Origin: DATJSJ01 sp035504175
Lineage (GTDB): Bacteria; Pseudomonadota; Alphaproteobacteria; Acetobacterales; Acetobacteraceae
Assembly (NCBI GenBank): GCA_035504175.1
Contig: DATJSJ010000110.1
Location: 1 to 18,625, forward strand
Direction of reading: 5' to 3'
DNA: 18,625 bases
The translations under genes were made by a program, and so were the position numbers. Shown one piece after another: positions 6,882 through 14,418 of this stretch (position 1 is the stretch's first letter; every line of letters starts with the position of its first letter). The notes beneath the pieces were generated by a model that saw nothing but the letters and a program-made list of their open reading frames with translations, was not told the origin of the DNA and did not search any database.

Positions 6882-7832
6882 TCAGCCGGGATGCCCGTCG
6901 AGAAAGACCAGCATCAGGGCGGCGATCGCGTCGACCTGCTCGTCCAGGGCGAAGTGCCCGGCATCGAGGAGATGGATTTCGGCATCGGGAAGGTCGCGCC
7001 TGTAGGCTTCGGCGCCCGGCGCGATGAACGAGCTGTCGTAGCGCCCCCAGACGATCAGCGTCGGCGGCTTGTGGCGGCGCAGCCAGTCCTGCCAGGCCGG
7101 ATAGGCGGCGACGTTGGTGCGGTAGTCGTAGAGCAGCGATTCCTGGATCGCCGCCTCGCCGGGCCGCGACAGCATCGCGAACTCCTCCTCCCAGGCCGCC
7201 GGGTCGTAGCGTTCGGGATGAGGAGTGCCTCCGTCATGGCGGAGCCTCGCAGCGGCCAGCGACATGAAGGCTTTCGGGACGTCCGGATGCGCCTTCGGGT
7301 CCGCCCAGTACTGGGCAATGCCCTTCCACTTCTTGCCAAGCCCCTCCTGGTAGGCATTGGCGTTCTGGATCACCAGCGCCTGCAGGCGCTCGGGATGCGC
7401 CAGCATGATGCGGAAGCCGACGGGACCGCCGTAATCCTGCAGGTAGAGGCTGTAGCGGCCGATCCCCAGCCGATCGAGCAGCGCGCTGGTGGTCTCGGCG
7501 AGATGCTCGAAGGTGTAGGCGTATTGCGACGGCGGCGGCGCATCGCTCTGGCCGAATCCGGGGTAGTCGGGCGCGATCAGGTGGTAGCGGGTTGCGAGCA
7601 GCGGCAGGAGGGTGGCGAACATCCGCGAGGAGGACGGGAAGCCGTGCAGGAGGACGATCGTGGGCGCGTCCTTCGGCCCGGCCTCGCGATAGAAGACGCC
7701 GACGCCGTCGACCTCGGCACGGTGATAGGTGATGGTGGAGGAGCTTGAGAGCAGCGGCGCGGGTTCCGCAGCCGATATCTGGCCGGCAAGCAGCGCCGTC
7801 GCGGCGGCGACGGCCTTGGCGAGCGGAGCCAT
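6882..7832 (-). CDS. Exported alpha/beta hydrolase (haloalkane dehalogenase/epoxide hydrolase-like)
   Basis: 316 residues. The first about 22 (MAPLAKAVAAATALLAGQIS, then AA) form a Sec-type signal peptide, so the enzyme should act in the periplasm. The alpha/beta-hydrolase core follows: oxyanion-hole motif LLHGFPSSS (HGFP 63-66), APDYPGFGQSD, and the nucleophile elbow LQDYGG with Asp133. An Asp rather than Ser nucleophile is typical of haloalkane dehalogenases and epoxide hydrolases. The acid is likely D266 (WGRYDSSF) and the catalytic histidine is H293 (DAGHFALDE). The ATG at 7832 has AGGAGG seven bases upstream; a TTG two codons earlier would be too close to it. It is divergent from a LysR gene 121 bases away, a common arrangement for a regulator and its target. 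The substrate is unknown; dehalogenase and epoxide hydrolase activities are both plausible. Confidence 0.83.
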   Translation of the reverse strand: MAPLAKAVAAATALLAGQISAAEPAPLLSSSSTITYHRAEVDGVGVFYREAGPKDAPTIVLLHGFPSSSRMFATLLPLLATRYHLIAPDYPGFGQSDAPPPSQYAYTFEHLAETTSALLDRLGIGRYSLYLQDYGGPVGFRIMLAHPERLQALVIQNANAYQEGLGKKWKGIAQYWADPKAHPDVPKAFMSLAAARLRHDGGTPHPERYDPAAWEEEFAMLSRPGEAAIQESLLYDYRTNVAAYPAWQDWLRRHKPPTLIVWGRYDSSFIAPGAEAYRRDLPDAEIHLLDAGHFALDEQVDAIAALMLVFLDGHPG

Positions 7833-7914
7833 TGGCAATCCTCCTCATCCGGTCCGCCGCCAGGCAGCAAACTGTCCGGCTATGTGCCCCTTCTCGTCCG
7901 CTCGGGTAATTCGC

Positions 7915-7934
7915 TAAGAGTGAGATGTATCTTA
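7915..7934. promoter_or_regulatory. Candidate LysR-type operator in the hydrolase/LysR intergenic region
   Basis: The 121-base divergent region contains an interrupted dyad: TAAGA (7915-7919) and TCTTA (7930-7934) with a 10-base spacer. A second dyad, AGAT (7923-7926)/ATCT (7929-7932), is nested in it. Size, AT-richness against the surrounding GC-rich DNA, and position about 20-40 bases ahead of the LysR start fit an autoregulatory LysR-type site that would also control the divergent hydrolase. No binding consensus for this regulator is known. Confidence 0.4.
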
Positions 7935-7953
7935 TCGGCCACTGAGCAAGTCG

Positions 7954-8868
7954 ATGGATCGGCTCGAAGCCATGGCGATGTTTCTCGCGGCGGTCGAGAA
8001 GGGCAGCCTGTCGGCGGCGGCGCGGGAGATGCGGGTTCCGGTGCCCACGCTCAGCCGGAAGGTCGCCGATCTCGAGGCGTTGCTGGGGACGCAGCTTCTG
8101 ACGCGGACCACGCGCAAGCTCGCGCTCACCGATGCCGGCGTCGCTTATGCGGCGGCGGCGCGGCGCATCCTCGAGCAGGTACAGGACGCGGAACGTGAGG
8201 CGGCCGGCGAATTCACCACGCCGCGCGGCGATCTCGCGATCACCGCTCCGGTGCTGTTCGGCCGGCTGCACGTGCTGCCCGTCGTCGCCGAGTTCCTGGC
8301 GCGGTTTCCGCAGATCAATGTCCGGCTGATGCTGGGCGATCGCAACGTCAACCTGATCGAAGACCACATCGACATGGCCGTGCGCATCGGGAAGTTGCCC
8401 GATAGCGGCATGATCGCGACGCGCGTGGGCTCGATGCGGACGGTGATCTGTGGCCGCCCCGGGCTCCTTGCCGGACCGGGTGCCCCGGAGGTGCCGGAGG
8501 ATCTGACGCGGGTGCCGTGCGTCGCGAGCGACGGTCCGCTGTCCGGGTCAAACTGGCGCTTTCGGCATCCCGATACGGGTGCGACGGTCGAAGTGCCGAT
8601 CGCGCCGCGGCTGGTGACCACGCCCGAGGCTGCGGTGGACGCGGCGATCCGCGGCGTCGGTCTGGTACGCCTGCTGTATTACCAGGTGGTCGACGCGATC
8701 CGGGCGGGGACGCTGATCCTGGTCCTGGCGGCGTATGAGCCCGAGCCGGCGCCCGTCCACCTCCTGCATATTCCGCGCGGCCAGATGCCGCTCAAGATGC
8801 GACGCTTTCTCGACTTTGCCGCGCCCCGTCTGCGGGCATCGCTGGCGGCGATCGGCTCCGGCGCGTGA
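7954..8868 (+). CDS. LysR-family transcriptional regulator
   Basis: A 304-residue DNA-binding regulator. The N-terminal winged helix-turn-helix (MDRLEAMAMFLAAVEKGSLS, then AAAREMRVPVPTLSRKVADL and LEALLGTQLLTRTTR, residues 1-60) matches the LysR pattern closely. It is followed by a linker helix and a periplasmic-binding-like effector domain beginning near GDLAITAPVLFGRLHVLPVV. The wording of that domain (FLARFPQINVRLMLGDRNVNLIED and DMAVRIGKLPDS) is that of the large group that often represses or activates adjacent oxidoreductase or transporter genes. It is transcribed away from the alpha/beta hydrolase, which with the MFS gene is its most likely target. The effector cannot be deduced. The ATG at 7954 gives the standard N-terminus. 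Confidence 0.93.
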   Translation: MDRLEAMAMFLAAVEKGSLSAAAREMRVPVPTLSRKVADLEALLGTQLLTRTTRKLALTDAGVAYAAAARRILEQVQDAEREAAGEFTTPRGDLAITAPVLFGRLHVLPVVAEFLARFPQINVRLMLGDRNVNLIEDHIDMAVRIGKLPDSGMIATRVGSMRTVICGRPGLLAGPGAPEVPEDLTRVPCVASDGPLSGSNWRFRHPDTGATVEVPIAPRLVTTPEAAVDAAIRGVGLVRLLYYQVVDAIRAGTLILVLAAYEPEPAPVHLLHIPRGQMPLKMRRFLDFAAPRLRASLAAIGSGA

Positions 8869-9081
8869 CCGGCTCCCGCCTGCGCGGAACGGCAGCGGAG
8901 TGAAGAGACCCATGGCGACGCGATGCGCGAGGGCGTCGCGGCGAACGTCCGGTCCAGGACGGTGGTCGGGAGAACCATCACTGGCTTTATTCCGCGAGTC
9001 ATGTGACGTCATCGGCTGTCCGGCCAAGCCGGGACGGCACGGAGCGGCCGGCCCTTCATCACCGGGAACGGGAGCGCCAGC
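8869..9081. other. Intergenic region between LysR and the NTF2-like gene
   Basis: 213 bases without a convincing gene. The only notable element is the 8-base palindrome TGACGTCA at 9004-9011, about 70 bases ahead of the NTF2-like start. A short purine-rich site (GGGAACGGGAG) precedes that start. No clear terminator hairpin with a T-tract is visible after LysR. Confidence 0.3.
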
Positions 9082-9462
9082 ATGGACGAGACCGAGATTC
9101 GACAGGCACTCGATCGCCATTGGGCGGCGGCGGACACGGATGACTTCGATGTCGAGCACGACATCTACCGGGACGACGCGGTGCTCGAATACCCGCAATC
9201 CGGCGAGCGCATCAGGGGCCGGCACAACATCCAGGCCTCACGGGTGGCGCAGCCGAACGCCAAACGCTTCACCGTGCGCCGCATCGTTGGCGCGGGCGAT
9301 CTCTGGGTCACGGAGTTCATCCTCAGCTATGACGGCCAGCCGACCTACTCCGTGAGCGTCATGGAGTTCGTGGACGGCAGGGTGGCACGCGAGACCCAGT
9401 ATTTCGGCGACCCGTTCGAGCCCGGACCGTCGCGCGCCCATCTGGTCGAGCGAATGGGTTGA
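9082..9462 (+). CDS. NTF2-like (SnoaL-type) family protein
   Basis: A 126-residue protein with the layout of small NTF2-like alpha+beta cone proteins: an N-terminal helix (DETEIRQALDRHWAAADTDD), then a conserved DDAVLEYPQSGERIRGR segment, and strands ending in VSVMEFVDGRVARETQYFGDPFE. That ending (FVDGRV.RE..YF.DPF) is characteristic of SnoaL-like members. Such proteins may be isomerases, hydrolases or accessory proteins, and the catalytic role here is not predictable. It lies 213 bases downstream of LysR on the same strand. Linkage to the hydrolase/MFS group is possible but not shown. Its 3' end faces that of the dioxygenase gene. Confidence 0.75.
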   Translation: MDETEIRQALDRHWAAADTDDFDVEHDIYRDDAVLEYPQSGERIRGRHNIQASRVAQPNAKRFTVRRIVGAGDLWVTEFILSYDGQPTYSVSVMEFVDGRVARETQYFGDPFEPGPSRAHLVERMG

Positions 9463-9502
9463 GAGCGGCACGCGACGGGCGCGGTTACGCCAGCCTGATC
9501 GG

Positions 9503-9544
9503 GCACGGACTCCCGTCGAGACGGTCCGGCGCGCCCGTCCGTGC
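9503..9544. other. Inverted repeat between convergent genes (possible bidirectional terminator)
   Basis: Perfect 8-base arms GCACGGAC (9503-9510) and GTCCGTGC (9537-9544) flank a GC-rich 26-base loop between the convergent NTF2-like and TauD-like genes, touching the TauD stop codon. There is no T-tract on either side, so the terminator role is tentative. Confidence 0.35.
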
Positions 9545-10428
9545 TACGCCGACTGCATCCCGACGCCCTTGATCTGCGTCCGGTGCATCACCCGGCGCGT
9601 CGCCGGATCGAACGCATCCCGCCGGTGCATGGTGCTGCGATTGTCCCACAGCACCAGGTCGCCGACGCGCCAACGATGCGTCCAGGCGAACTCCGGCCGC
9701 GCGACATGCGTCCAGAGCGCGTCGAGCAGCGCCTCCGAGTCGGCGAGCTGCAGCCCGGGGATGTAGGCGTTGCGGCGACGGCCGAGATAGAGCACGGCGC
9801 GGCCGTTCTCCGGGTGGCGGGCGACGAGCGGGTGGATCGCGCCGGGTGCGGCCCGCGGATCGTCGGTCGGCTGCACGCCCTGCCGGACGAAGCCGCCGCT
9901 GTTATAGGTGCCGTCGTGCTTGATCTCCAGCCCGTCGATGCGGCGGCGGAGATCGGCCGGCAGGGCGGCGAGTGCCGATGCCATGTCGCAGAACGAGGTG
10001 TCGCCGCCGGCCGGCGGGACCTCCAGCGCGTAGAGCATCGAGGCCTTGGGCGGGTCCGGCAGGTAGGACATGTCGGTGTGCCAGACCGCCTCGCCGGCGC
10101 CGAGGCTGCCGATCGGCTGGCCGTCGCGAACGACGTTGGACACGACGTAGATTTCCGGGTGGCCGTCGACGAAGCGGCGGCCGGTTTCCTGCACCGGGGC
10201 GAGGTCGAGATCGCCGAAACGGCGGGAGAAGCGCACCAGGTCCGCGTCGGAGAGCGACTGGTCGCGGAACAGCAGCACGGCGTGGTCGAGCCAGGCGCGG
10301 TGGATGGCGGCGAAGGCCGCGTCATCCGCGCGGCGGAGATCGATGCCGGACAATTCGGCCCCGAGGACGGCGCCGGTCGGGATGACCCTCGGCGGGGCAG
10401 TGGCGGGCTCGGCGGCAGCAAGGCTCAT
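9544..10428 (-). CDS. TauD/TfdA-family Fe(II)/2-oxoglutarate-dependent dioxygenase
   Basis: 294 residues, the usual size for the family. The iron ligands are H117-T-D119 (VWHTDMSY) and the distal H268 (STMHRRD). The 2-oxoglutarate-binding arginines by family spacing are R279 and R283 (ATRRVMHRTQIKG). LVLWDNRSTMHR and SLGAGEAVWHTD are typical. These enzymes couple decarboxylation of 2-oxoglutarate to hydroxylation of substrates such as taurine, alkylsulfates or aryloxyalkanoates; which one applies here cannot be told. The ATG at 10428 is preceded by GGAGGT seven bases upstream. The gene lies 79 bases downstream of hflC on the same strand, an unusual neighbour for that pair, and may be on the same transcript or have its own promoter. 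Confidence 0.9.
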   Translation of the reverse strand: MSLAAAEPATAPPRVIPTGAVLGAELSGIDLRRADDAAFAAIHRAWLDHAVLLFRDQSLSDADLVRFSRRFGDLDLAPVQETGRRFVDGHPEIYVVSNVVRDGQPIGSLGAGEAVWHTDMSYLPDPPKASMLYALEVPPAGGDTSFCDMASALAALPADLRRRIDGLEIKHDGTYNSGGFVRQGVQPTDDPRAAPGAIHPLVARHPENGRAVLYLGRRRNAYIPGLQLADSEALLDALWTHVARPEFAWTHRWRVGDLVLWDNRSTMHRRDAFDPATRRVMHRTQIKGVGMQSA

Positions 10429-10507
10429 GGGCGCGACCTCCGTGGCGGCACCGCGCGGTCACGCGGTGCCTGATCGGAACGGGAGATTGCGGCCCGGGCG
10501 GGCCGGG

Positions 10508-11410
10508 TCAAGGCGGCGGGCTGGTGTTGCCCGCCGGCGCGGGCACCGGCGCCTGCCGCAGCAGCTTGAGGAAATCCGCGTCCGGCGACAACACCAGGCG
10601 CGCCGCGCCGCCGGCGCCGAAGGCCTCCCGGTAGGCCTGCAGCGTGCGCCAGATGGCGTAGAAATGCGGATCGCGGTCGGCGGCGGCGGCATAGATGGCG
10701 ATCGCCTTGTGCTCGCCCTCGCCGCGCAACTGGTCGGCCTGTGCGCGGGCGTCGGCCAGCAGCACGGTACGCTCGCGCTCGGCATCGGCACGGATGCGGG
10801 CGGAGGCCTCCGCACCTTCCGCACGGGCTTGCGTTGCGATGCGCACGCGCTCGGACTTCATGCGCGCGAGGATCGCCTGGGTGTTCTCCTCCGGCAGGTC
10901 GGCGCGGCGGATGCGGACGTCGTCGACGGTGACGCCGAAACCGCGCATCTCGCGGTTCACCTGATTGCGGATCAGCGCCATGATCCGCGCCCGCTGCGCC
11001 GACAGCACGTTCAGCAATGTTTCGCCGCCCAGCACGCGGCGCAGGCTGGAATTCACCACCGAGTTCAGTCGCGCGCGGATGCCTTCCTCGGATGGCCCCA
11101 CCGCCTGGTAATATTGCAGCGGGTCGGTGATGCGGAAGCGGGTGAAGCTGTCGACGATCAGCCGCCGCTGATCGCCGAGGATCACCTCCTCGCTCGGCGA
11201 GTCGAAGTCGAGCAGCCGGCGGTCGAAGGCGATCGCGGTCTGCACGAAGGGCAGCTTGGCATGCAGGCCGGGTTGCTGGATCACCCGGATCGGCTGGCCG
11301 AACTGCACGAGCAGCACCTGCTCGGTCTGGCCGACGGTGAACAGACTGGCGCCGGCCAGAAGCACCAGCACGATGGCCGCGGCGATCGCGGCGATGACCG
11401 GGCGGGTCAT
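10508..11410 (-). CDS. hflC: FtsH protease modulator HflC
   Basis: A 300-residue inner-membrane SPFH/prohibitin-family protein. A single N-terminal membrane segment (VIAAIAAAIVLVLLAGASLF) anchors it. The SPFH domain starts at FTVGQTEQVLLVQFGQPIRV and includes PGLHAKLPFVQ and the family signature RARIMALIRNQVNREMRGFGV, followed by VDDVRIRRADLPEE. A long alanine/glutamate-rich helix (ARAEGAEASARIRADAERER) and a C-terminal EAFGAGGAARLVLSPDADFL segment complete it. With HflK it forms a large cage around the membrane protease FtsH and limits its activity. The start codon overlaps the hflK stop by four bases (ATGA), which indicates translational coupling. The tail after residue 285 is Pro/Ala-rich and short. 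Confidence 0.95.
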   Translation of the reverse strand: MTRPVIAAIAAAIVLVLLAGASLFTVGQTEQVLLVQFGQPIRVIQQPGLHAKLPFVQTAIAFDRRLLDFDSPSEEVILGDQRRLIVDSFTRFRITDPLQYYQAVGPSEEGIRARLNSVVNSSLRRVLGGETLLNVLSAQRARIMALIRNQVNREMRGFGVTVDDVRIRRADLPEENTQAILARMKSERVRIATQARAEGAEASARIRADAERERTVLLADARAQADQLRGEGEHKAIAIYAAAADRDPHFYAIWRTLQAYREAFGAGGAARLVLSPDADFLKLLRQAPVPAPAGNTSPPP

Positions 11411-12582
11411 GGCGCGGCCGGTGCTGGAGCCGGCACTGCCGGCGCCGCGGGCGCGGCGGTTCCCGGCGCGGATGGCGACGGGGCACCGGAGCGTGCGGAC
11501 GCGCCCGGGCCGGGCAGCGGCAGGAAGGGGATCAGGTTGCGCGCATTGCCGTCGACCACGACCGTCGGGGTATGCGTCAGCACGTCCTGCATGGTCTCGA
11601 TGTAGAGCCGTTGCAGCGTGACGGCGCGCGCCGCCTGGTAGGCGGAGAGCACGGAGTCGAAGCGCTGCGCCGCGCCGGTGGCGCGGGCGACGGTCGCGGC
11701 GCGGTCGGCTTCGCCCTCGGCGACGATGCGCGCGGCATCGCCGCGGGCCCGCGGCACGATGTCGTTGCGATAGGCCTCGGCCTCGTTGCGCATGCGCTCG
11801 GCATCGGTGTTGGCGCGCTGCACGTCGCGAAAGCTGTCGATCACCGCGTCGGGCGGATCGACCTTCTGCAACTGCACCTGGGTGATCTCGACGCCGCTGC
11901 GGTACTGGTCGAGGATCGCCTGGGTGCCGCGCATCACCGCCGCCTCGATCTGGCCGCGCGCCTCGGCGAGCGCCGGCTGGATTGGCGTGCTGCCGATCAC
12001 CTCGCGCATCACGCTCTCCGCCGCGGACTTGACCGTGCTGTCCGGATTGCGGGTGTTGAACAGGTAGTCGGGGGCGCTGCTGATGCGCCAGAACACGGTG
12101 CAGTTGATGTCGACGATGTTCTCGTCCCCGGTCAGCATCAGGCTTTCCTCGGGGATGTCGCGCACGCCGCTGCGATCGGTGGAGGCGCTGCGATAGCCGA
12201 TCTCGGTGCGGTTGATGCGGGTGACGGCCGGGGTGAGCGCCGTTTCGATCGGCCAGGGCAGGTGGTAGTTCAGTCCCGGCGGGGTGGTGCGGACGAAGGC
12301 GCCGAAGCGCAGCACCACGCCCTGCTCATCCGGCTCGACCCGGTAGAAGCCGCTCAGCAGCCAGAGCGCGACGACGGCGCAGAGGAGCAGCAGCGGGCCG
12401 CGGCCGCCGCCGCGCGGCAGCAACCGGCCGGCCCAGCCTTGCAGCCGGGCGATGAGCTGGTCGAGCTCCGGCGGGCGCCCGCCACCCCAGGGGCCGCCGC
12501 CGCCAGGGCGCCGCCCGCCCGGCGGCACGCTGCCGCCCCAAGGATTGTGTCCCCCGCCCGGGCCTGACTGGTTCCACGACAT
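11407..12582 (-). CDS. hflK: FtsH protease modulator HflK
   Basis: A 391-residue partner of HflC. The first about 55 residues are a Gly/Pro/Trp-rich cytoplasmic region (NPWGG, GPWGGGRPPELDQL) typical of HflK. They are followed by one membrane segment (GPLLLLCAVVALWLLSGFY) and then the SPFH domain (RVEPDEQGVVLRFGAF, GLNYHLPWPIE, ESLMLTGDENIVDINCTVFW). The coiled part includes RMRNEAEAYRNDIVPRARGD and AEGEADRAATVARATGAA. The Pro/Ala-rich C-terminal tail (PAAPAVPAPAPAAP) is a common alphaproteobacterial extension. It heads the hflKC operon and is transcribed divergently from the Mrp ATPase gene, with a 116-base shared upstream region. The ATG at 12582 gives the normal N-terminus MSWNQSG; its Shine-Dalgarno is weak. 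Confidence 0.95.
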   Translation of the reverse strand: MSWNQSGPGGGHNPWGGSVPPGGRRPGGGGPWGGGRPPELDQLIARLQGWAGRLLPRGGGRGPLLLLCAVVALWLLSGFYRVEPDEQGVVLRFGAFVRTTPPGLNYHLPWPIETALTPAVTRINRTEIGYRSASTDRSGVRDIPEESLMLTGDENIVDINCTVFWRISSAPDYLFNTRNPDSTVKSAAESVMREVIGSTPIQPALAEARGQIEAAVMRGTQAILDQYRSGVEITQVQLQKVDPPDAVIDSFRDVQRANTDAERMRNEAEAYRNDIVPRARGDAARIVAEGEADRAATVARATGAAQRFDSVLSAYQAARAVTLQRLYIETMQDVLTHTPTVVVDGNARNLIPFLPLPGPGASARSGAPSPSAPGTAAPAAPAVPAPAPAAP

Positions 12583-12698
12583 GGCCTACCACATGAGGGT
12601 GAGAGGGGCGGGTTCGCCCGCGCGCCTGGCCCCGCGGCGCCGGCCGGCCGGACGCGGGACGCTGTGGTTATGACGCCTTCGTGAGGAATTACAAGCGC
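12583..12698. promoter_or_regulatory. Divergent upstream region of hflK and the Mrp ATPase gene
   Basis: This 116-base region must hold promoters for both directions. It contains a small perfect hairpin GCGGG-TTCG-CCCGC (12608-12621) with a UUCG-type tetraloop and a run of GC-rich GGCC repeats near 12640-12652. No convincing -35/-10 pair could be assigned; TTATGA near 12668 is the only AT-rich hexamer toward the ATPase gene. Confidence 0.3.
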
Positions 12699-13844
12699 AT
12701 GAGCGAGCTGGACGCCGAGCGGCTGCGGGCCGCACTGGCAGCGATCACCGATCCGGCCAGCGGGCGGGACATCGTCTCGGCCGGGCTGGTGGACAGCGTG
12801 CAGGTGCGCGGGTCGCTGGTGCAGGCGGCGCTGCTGGCGACGCGGGAGACCGCGACGGCGATGGAGGCGGTGCGGCGGCAGGCCGAGGCGCTGCTCGCGC
12901 GCCAGCCGGGGGTCGCCAATGCGACGGTGGTGCTGACGGCGCACCGGGCGGGCGCGGCCGGGCCGGCGCCCGCCGGACGCGGCGCCCCGGGTGGTGGCGC
13001 GCAAGGCGGGGGCGGTCCGGGCGGGCGGCACGCGCCGGGCCAGGGGCCGCGGCTGCTGCCCGACGTGGGCGCGATCATCGCCGTCGCCTCGGGCAAGGGC
13101 GGCGTCGGCAAGTCGACCACCGCGGTCAACCTGGCGCTGGCGCTGGCGCGGCAGGGGCAGCGTGTCGGGCTGCTCGACGCCGATATCTACGGGCCGAGCC
13201 TGCCGCGGCTGCTCGGCACGGCGCATCGGCCGGAGGTGGTGGGCGAGCGGATGCTGCCGTTGCAGGCCTGGGGCGTGAAGGCGATGTCGATCGGCTTCCT
13301 GGTCGACGAGGAGACGGCGATGATCTGGCGCGGCCCGATGGTGATGAGCGCGCTCGAGCAGATGATGGGCCAGGTCGAATGGGGCGCGCTCGACATCCTG
13401 GTCGTCGACATGCCGCCGGGCACGGGCGACGCGCAGCTCACCATGGCGCAGCGCGTGGCGCTGGCCGGCGCCGTGATCGTCTCGACGCCGCAGGACATCG
13501 CGCTGACGGATGCGCGGCGCGGCGTGCGGATGTTCGAGAAGACCAACGTGCCGGTGCTCGGGCTGATCGAGAACATGAGCTATTTCTGCTGCCCGGCGTG
13601 CGGCGCGCGCAGCGAGATTTTCGGCCATGGCGGGGCGCGGCGCGAGGCGGAGAAACTCGGCGTGCCGTTCCTCGGCGAGGTGCCGCTGTTGCCGGCGATC
13701 CGCACCACGTCCGATGCGGGGACGCCGATCGTGGCCGCCGAGCCGGAGAGCGCGGCGGCGCAGGCCTATGCGGCGATCGCGGCGCGGATTGCCGAGCGGC
13801 TGGCGGGAGGGCGGGAGGCGGGGCCGCGGATCGTGGTGGAGTAG
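12699..13844 (+). CDS. mrp: Mrp/NBP35-family iron-sulfur carrier ATPase (ApbC)
   Basis: A 381-residue cytoplasmic P-loop ATPase that binds and transfers Fe-S clusters. The N-terminal MIP18/DUF59-type domain (LRAALAAITDPASGRDIVSA, to about residue 90) is joined by a Gly/Pro/Ala-rich linker (GAAGPAPAGRGAPGGGAQGG) to the ATPase domain. The deviant Walker A GKGGVGKST is at residues 132-140, followed by LLDADIYGPSLPRL, VDMPPGTGDAQLT and STPQDIALTDARRG. The cluster-bridging motif is C298-P-A-C301 (YFCCPACG). The linker is longer and more repetitive than in E. coli Mrp, a common feature of GC-rich alphaproteobacteria. An upstream GTG at 12681 is possible, but ATG 12699 begins the recognisable domain and has GAGG (12683-12686) upstream. 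Confidence 0.94.
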   Translation: MSELDAERLRAALAAITDPASGRDIVSAGLVDSVQVRGSLVQAALLATRETATAMEAVRRQAEALLARQPGVANATVVLTAHRAGAAGPAPAGRGAPGGGAQGGGGPGGRHAPGQGPRLLPDVGAIIAVASGKGGVGKSTTAVNLALALARQGQRVGLLDADIYGPSLPRLLGTAHRPEVVGERMLPLQAWGVKAMSIGFLVDEETAMIWRGPMVMSALEQMMGQVEWGALDILVVDMPPGTGDAQLTMAQRVALAGAVIVSTPQDIALTDARRGVRMFEKTNVPVLGLIENMSYFCCPACGARSEIFGHGGARREAEKLGVPFLGEVPLLPAIRTTSDAGTPIVAAEPESAAAQAYAAIAARIAERLAGGREAGPRIVVE

Positions 13845-14050
13845 GGAGGCGACGACGTCGGGGCGCGAACGAGTAGCGCGCATCGCACCGGTTCGCGTCC
13901 TGAGGCGAAGTCGCAGTCAGGCGGAATCGTTGCCGCTGCCCGCACGGTCAGGAAGAATTGTTTGTTCCGCTTGGCCATCGGAGTGCAAGGCATGGGCATC
14001 GTTCATTCGCCGCGGCCGCGCCGATATCCCGGTGGAACGCCCTTGCGACG
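13845..14050. other. Intergenic stretch after mrp, lower in GC
   Basis: About 200 bases separate mrp from the toxin-antitoxin unit. GC falls noticeably from about 13,900 onward (for example GAAGAATTGTTTGTTCC near 13,951). No ORF with family features is seen on either strand; a minus-strand frame reading MAKRNKQFFLTVRAAATI runs on into the antisense of mrp and is not credited. It looks like the edge of an inserted segment. Confidence 0.3.
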
Positions 14051-14072
14051 ATGGTAACATTGGTGTTACCAT
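14051..14072. promoter_or_regulatory. Perfect dyad, candidate toxin-antitoxin operator
   Basis: ATGGTAACA (14051-14059) and TGTTACCAT (14064-14072) are exact reverse complements around a 4-base centre TTGG, ending 5 bases before the first codon of the toxin frame. TTGCGA (14043-14048) and TACCAT (14067-14072), 18 bases apart, could be -35 and -10 elements, so a bound repressor would cover the promoter. This is the usual layout for autoregulation by a type II antitoxin. Protein binding is inferred. Confidence 0.55.
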
Positions 14073-14077
14073 AACGC

Positions 14078-14371
14078 CTGGTCGAGCTGCGTTACTACCT
14101 CACGACGGAGGGACGGCGCCCGTTCCAGAAATGGTTCGAGGAACTGGACGCGGCCTCGGCAGCAAAGGTGACGGTTGCGCTGCGGCGGCTCGAACAAGGA
14201 AACACGTCCAGCCTCAAAGCGCTTGGAGAAGGTGTACTGGAATACCGGATCGATTTTGGTCCCGGTTATCGAGTTTATCTCGGACGAGATGGGGATCGGC
14301 TGGTGATCCTGCCGACGGGCGGCACGAAAAAGCGCCAGCAGCAGGACATCGAGGCGGCATGGGCGATGTAG
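14078..14371 (+). CDS. RelE/HigB-like toxin of a type II toxin-antitoxin system (HI1419-type, Gp49-like)
   Basis: The frame encodes 97 residues from CTG 14078. It begins LVELRYYLTTEGRRPFQKWF and continues VALRRLEQGNTSSLKALGEG, VLEYRIDFGPGYRVYLGRDG and TKKRQQQDIEAAW. This is the whole conserved length of the family, with the typical EYRIDFGPGYRVY core and the TKK(R)QQ.DI basic end implicated in mRNA cleavage by RelE relatives. An in-frame TAA at 14072-14074 bars any upstream start, and no ATG, GTG or TTG exists before GTG 14168, which would remove the first 30 conserved residues. The likely start is therefore the CTG where relatives have ATG, or the start has been lost by mutation. It is followed by an HI1420-type antitoxin gene, and GC is lower than in neighbours. 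Confidence is high for family, moderate for being functional. Confidence 0.7.
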   Translation: MVELRYYLTTEGRRPFQKWFEELDAASAAKVTVALRRLEQGNTSSLKALGEGVLEYRIDFGPGYRVYLGRDGDRLVILPTGGTKKRQQQDIEAAWAM

Positions 14372-14418
14372 GCGGAATACCGGCAGCGCAAGCGGCGCGG
14401 CGGATGACGGAGGCGGGC

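Noticed and set aside
9004..9011. TGACGTCA palindrome as an operator
   Set aside because: An 8-base palindrome is expected by chance at this scale and no partner site is present; it is only noted in the intergenic entry.
10304..11605. 433-codon plus-strand frame over hflC
   Set aside because: It is antisense to hflC and hflK, with typical shadow composition.
13766..13999. 77-codon minus-strand ORF starting MPMPCTPMAKRNKQFFL
   Set aside because: More than a third of it is antisense to the mrp 3' end and no family is recognised; the first part has slightly protein-like composition but not enough support.
14168..14371. GTG 14168 as the toxin start
   Set aside because: It would delete the first 30 residues, which are clearly conserved in the family (ELRYYLTTEGRRPFQKWFEEL).
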